Assembly (NCBI GenBank): GCA_009602725.1
Contig: WELB01000070.1
Span: forward strand, 451,228-496,112
DNA length: 44,885 bases
From: Spirogloea muscicola
Lineage: Eukaryota; Streptophyta; Zygnematophyceae; Spirogloeales; Spirogloeaceae
Direction of reading: 5' to 3'
Shown here: in pieces, positions 43,701-44,885 of the stretch
Layout of the letters: each line of letters starts with the position of its first letter
Numbering within the stretch: the first letter of the stretch is position 1
Position numbers and translations under genes: made by a program
Notes under the pieces: model-generated
The model's database searches: none
Seen by the model: only the letters and a program-made list of their open reading frames with translations
What the model was told of the DNA's origin: nothing

Positions 43701-44626
43701 GTCATGGGGTTCGAGGCCGTCAAATCGGCACCGCTGCCGGCACAAGGGCAGCAGCCATGGAGCCACTCATGACAATCTCTAATGCACACCTTGGGATGTC
43801 GGAGGCATTGACGGGAAGGCGGTACATGTACTCCTTCTGCAGCATCCCAAAGTTGAACTCCCCCGGCAGGTCGTACATGTACACCTTGAGCGCCGCGCTG
43901 GCCACCTCGCAGGAGGCCGGCTTGGTCAGCACGCCGGCGAAGGGGTCCGGCTCCTCCTTGCGTTGCCGCCGGCTCTTCGACGTCATCGCCTCTCCGACCG
44001 CTTCCAGTGGCCGCCGCACGCCAAACGCCCACGAGCGCGTCGGCCTGCCAGCAAATGGGCGAGTCAGTCCCAGTAACCCAGGCGCTCAGCCTGAGCATCG
44101 CTTGCCCGTGAGAGTGGATACAAGCTGCGCTCATGCACAGAGCTGCCGGCTCAAAGGCAGCACTGTTGGCAGACTTAGCACATAATGACATGGGTCCCTC
44201 TCGAGCAAACCAAGAGCAACAAAGCGCAATCGCTTCTGGACAGGTGCGCTCTTGGCCACGAGGCCAGGCTGCCTCGTCGCCATGACTCAGCGACGTTGTC
44301 GGGAAGCCTCTCTCAGTGCTATTGAGCGGAGCTCCTCGGCATCATCACCTGGTGGTGGCCCGCGTCCTGCCCGCCGCAAAGAGCGCAGAGTCGCGGTCCT
44401 GGGCGATAGCGTCCTCGCGGCGGCTCTGGGCGAAGATGAGGCCGCTGCCCAGGAGGCCCAGCGCCACGACCGCCAGCAGCCACATGCGGCGGGAGCGACG
44501 GTCCGGGAGGTCGTGCGCCTTGGGCGAGCTGCGGTAGTGTGCGCCGTCGCCGCCGCCCTTCGCATGGCGGCCGCTCTTGGCCACCGCCATAGCGCCGGAG
44601 AAGGTCAGGAGCGTGCGCTTCACGAG

Positions 44627-44659
<33 letters not shown>

Positions 44660-44701
44660 TCCGTCGCCGGGGCCAGTGTCGGCGCCCCGGACGACGGCCA
44701 T
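40723..44701 (-). CDS. GT47 exostosin-family glycosyltransferase
   Basis: Plant GT47 proteins are Golgi type II enzymes that build cell-wall or glycoprotein glycans; the exact donor and acceptor cannot be read here. Nine exons: 44701-44349, 44044-43790, 43676-43421, 43163-43032, 42919-42740, 42445-42368, 42089-41917, 41734-41620 and 41382-40723, totalling 733 aa. Seen in order: a 12-Gly run near residue 18; a signal anchor [19 protein letters not shown] (73-91); [20 protein letters not shown] (from 172); [69 protein letters not shown] (429) and [20 protein letters not shown] with LPFEDFLDY, the typical donor-binding end. Some 160 C-terminal residues beyond the family core are acidic, Glu/Ala/Pro-rich and end in a basic [16 protein letters not shown]. 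All introns are GT-AG and phases agree. Exon 3's donor (CTT|gtgagc) is the least certain border. Confidence 0.92.
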
Positions 44702-44885
44702 CAGCGCACGTCGCAGTGATCGACGGCCTGCCGGTGGCAGCGACGCAGCCACAGCTGCCGTCGTCCCAGGCCCCAGCTTTGCTCCGCCTCCGCCAGACTC
44801 CGCGCCGGCTCAGCGCCGCCGGCAGCCCCGCCGGTGGGGCCGGCCGCAACAGCTGGCGCGCCGCGCAACTGCCGCGCCGCAAGCC
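44702..44885 (-). promoter_or_regulatory. 5' flank of the GT47 gene
   Basis: GC-rich sequence upstream of ATG 44701. The frame stays open upstream to a GTG at 44752 but has no earlier ATG. No motif stands out; the window ends here. Confidence 0.35.

Overview
This window looks like nuclear DNA from a green alga, most likely a chlorophyte. The genes are plant-type, are split by many short GT-AG introns, and include a GARP/MYB-like regulator, a plant-type acyl-activating enzyme and a plant-type GT47 glycosyltransferase. A short degenerate array of TTTAGGG, the plant/algal telomere word, is also present. Species cannot be fixed from the sequence alone. Three places are unresolved: one N at 3302, 43 N at 17121-17163 (preceded by 123 A) and 144 N at 31708-31851.

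Five gene models can be supported. (1) SLU7, a step-II splicing factor, + strand, 3385-7537, 12 exons, 537 aa, complete. (2) An unrecognised Ala/Gly/Ser-rich protein, + strand, 17300-20081, three exons, about 797 aa, with an Arg/Ser tail. (3) A plant-type acyl-activating enzyme (AMP-forming acyl-CoA ligase) ending in the peroxisomal signal SRL, - strand, 24848-20827. (4) A GARP/MYB-like (SHAQKYF-class) transcription factor with Gln-rich regions, - strand, 31153-27916, three exons. (5) A GT47 exostosin-type glycosyltransferase with an N-terminal membrane anchor, - strand, 44701-40723, nine exons, 733 aa. I derived the exon borders by hand. Each model has consistent splice phases and a total divisible by three. 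A piece of a further gene with a membrane segment sits against the second gap, and two weaker coding scraps lie at 1893-2413 and 20246-20452.

The rest, about half the window (1-3.3 kb, 7.5-17 kb, 25-27.9 kb, 31.9-40.7 kb), is a repeat landscape made of two interlocking families. One is a set of about 20 truncated 3' ends of a non-LTR-type retroelement whose protein ended in L-T/S-R-G-Y-stop, followed by a conserved 3' UTR. The other is a hairpin module with core GGGCTGG...CAGCC(C), present in dozens of copies on both strands, only between genes. Several copies are arranged as inverted pairs or exact palindromes. A decayed mitochondrial cox1 insertion lies at 39470-40060.

The most interesting single item is in the acyl-activating enzyme. 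The exon encoding the YGLTET adenylate/substrate-pocket region is present twice, side by side, as diverged versions of 242 and 245 nt with identical end phases. Neither length is a multiple of three, so only one copy at a time can be spliced into a readable message. That is the arithmetic of mutually exclusive exons and suggests one gene making two ligases with different substrate pockets.
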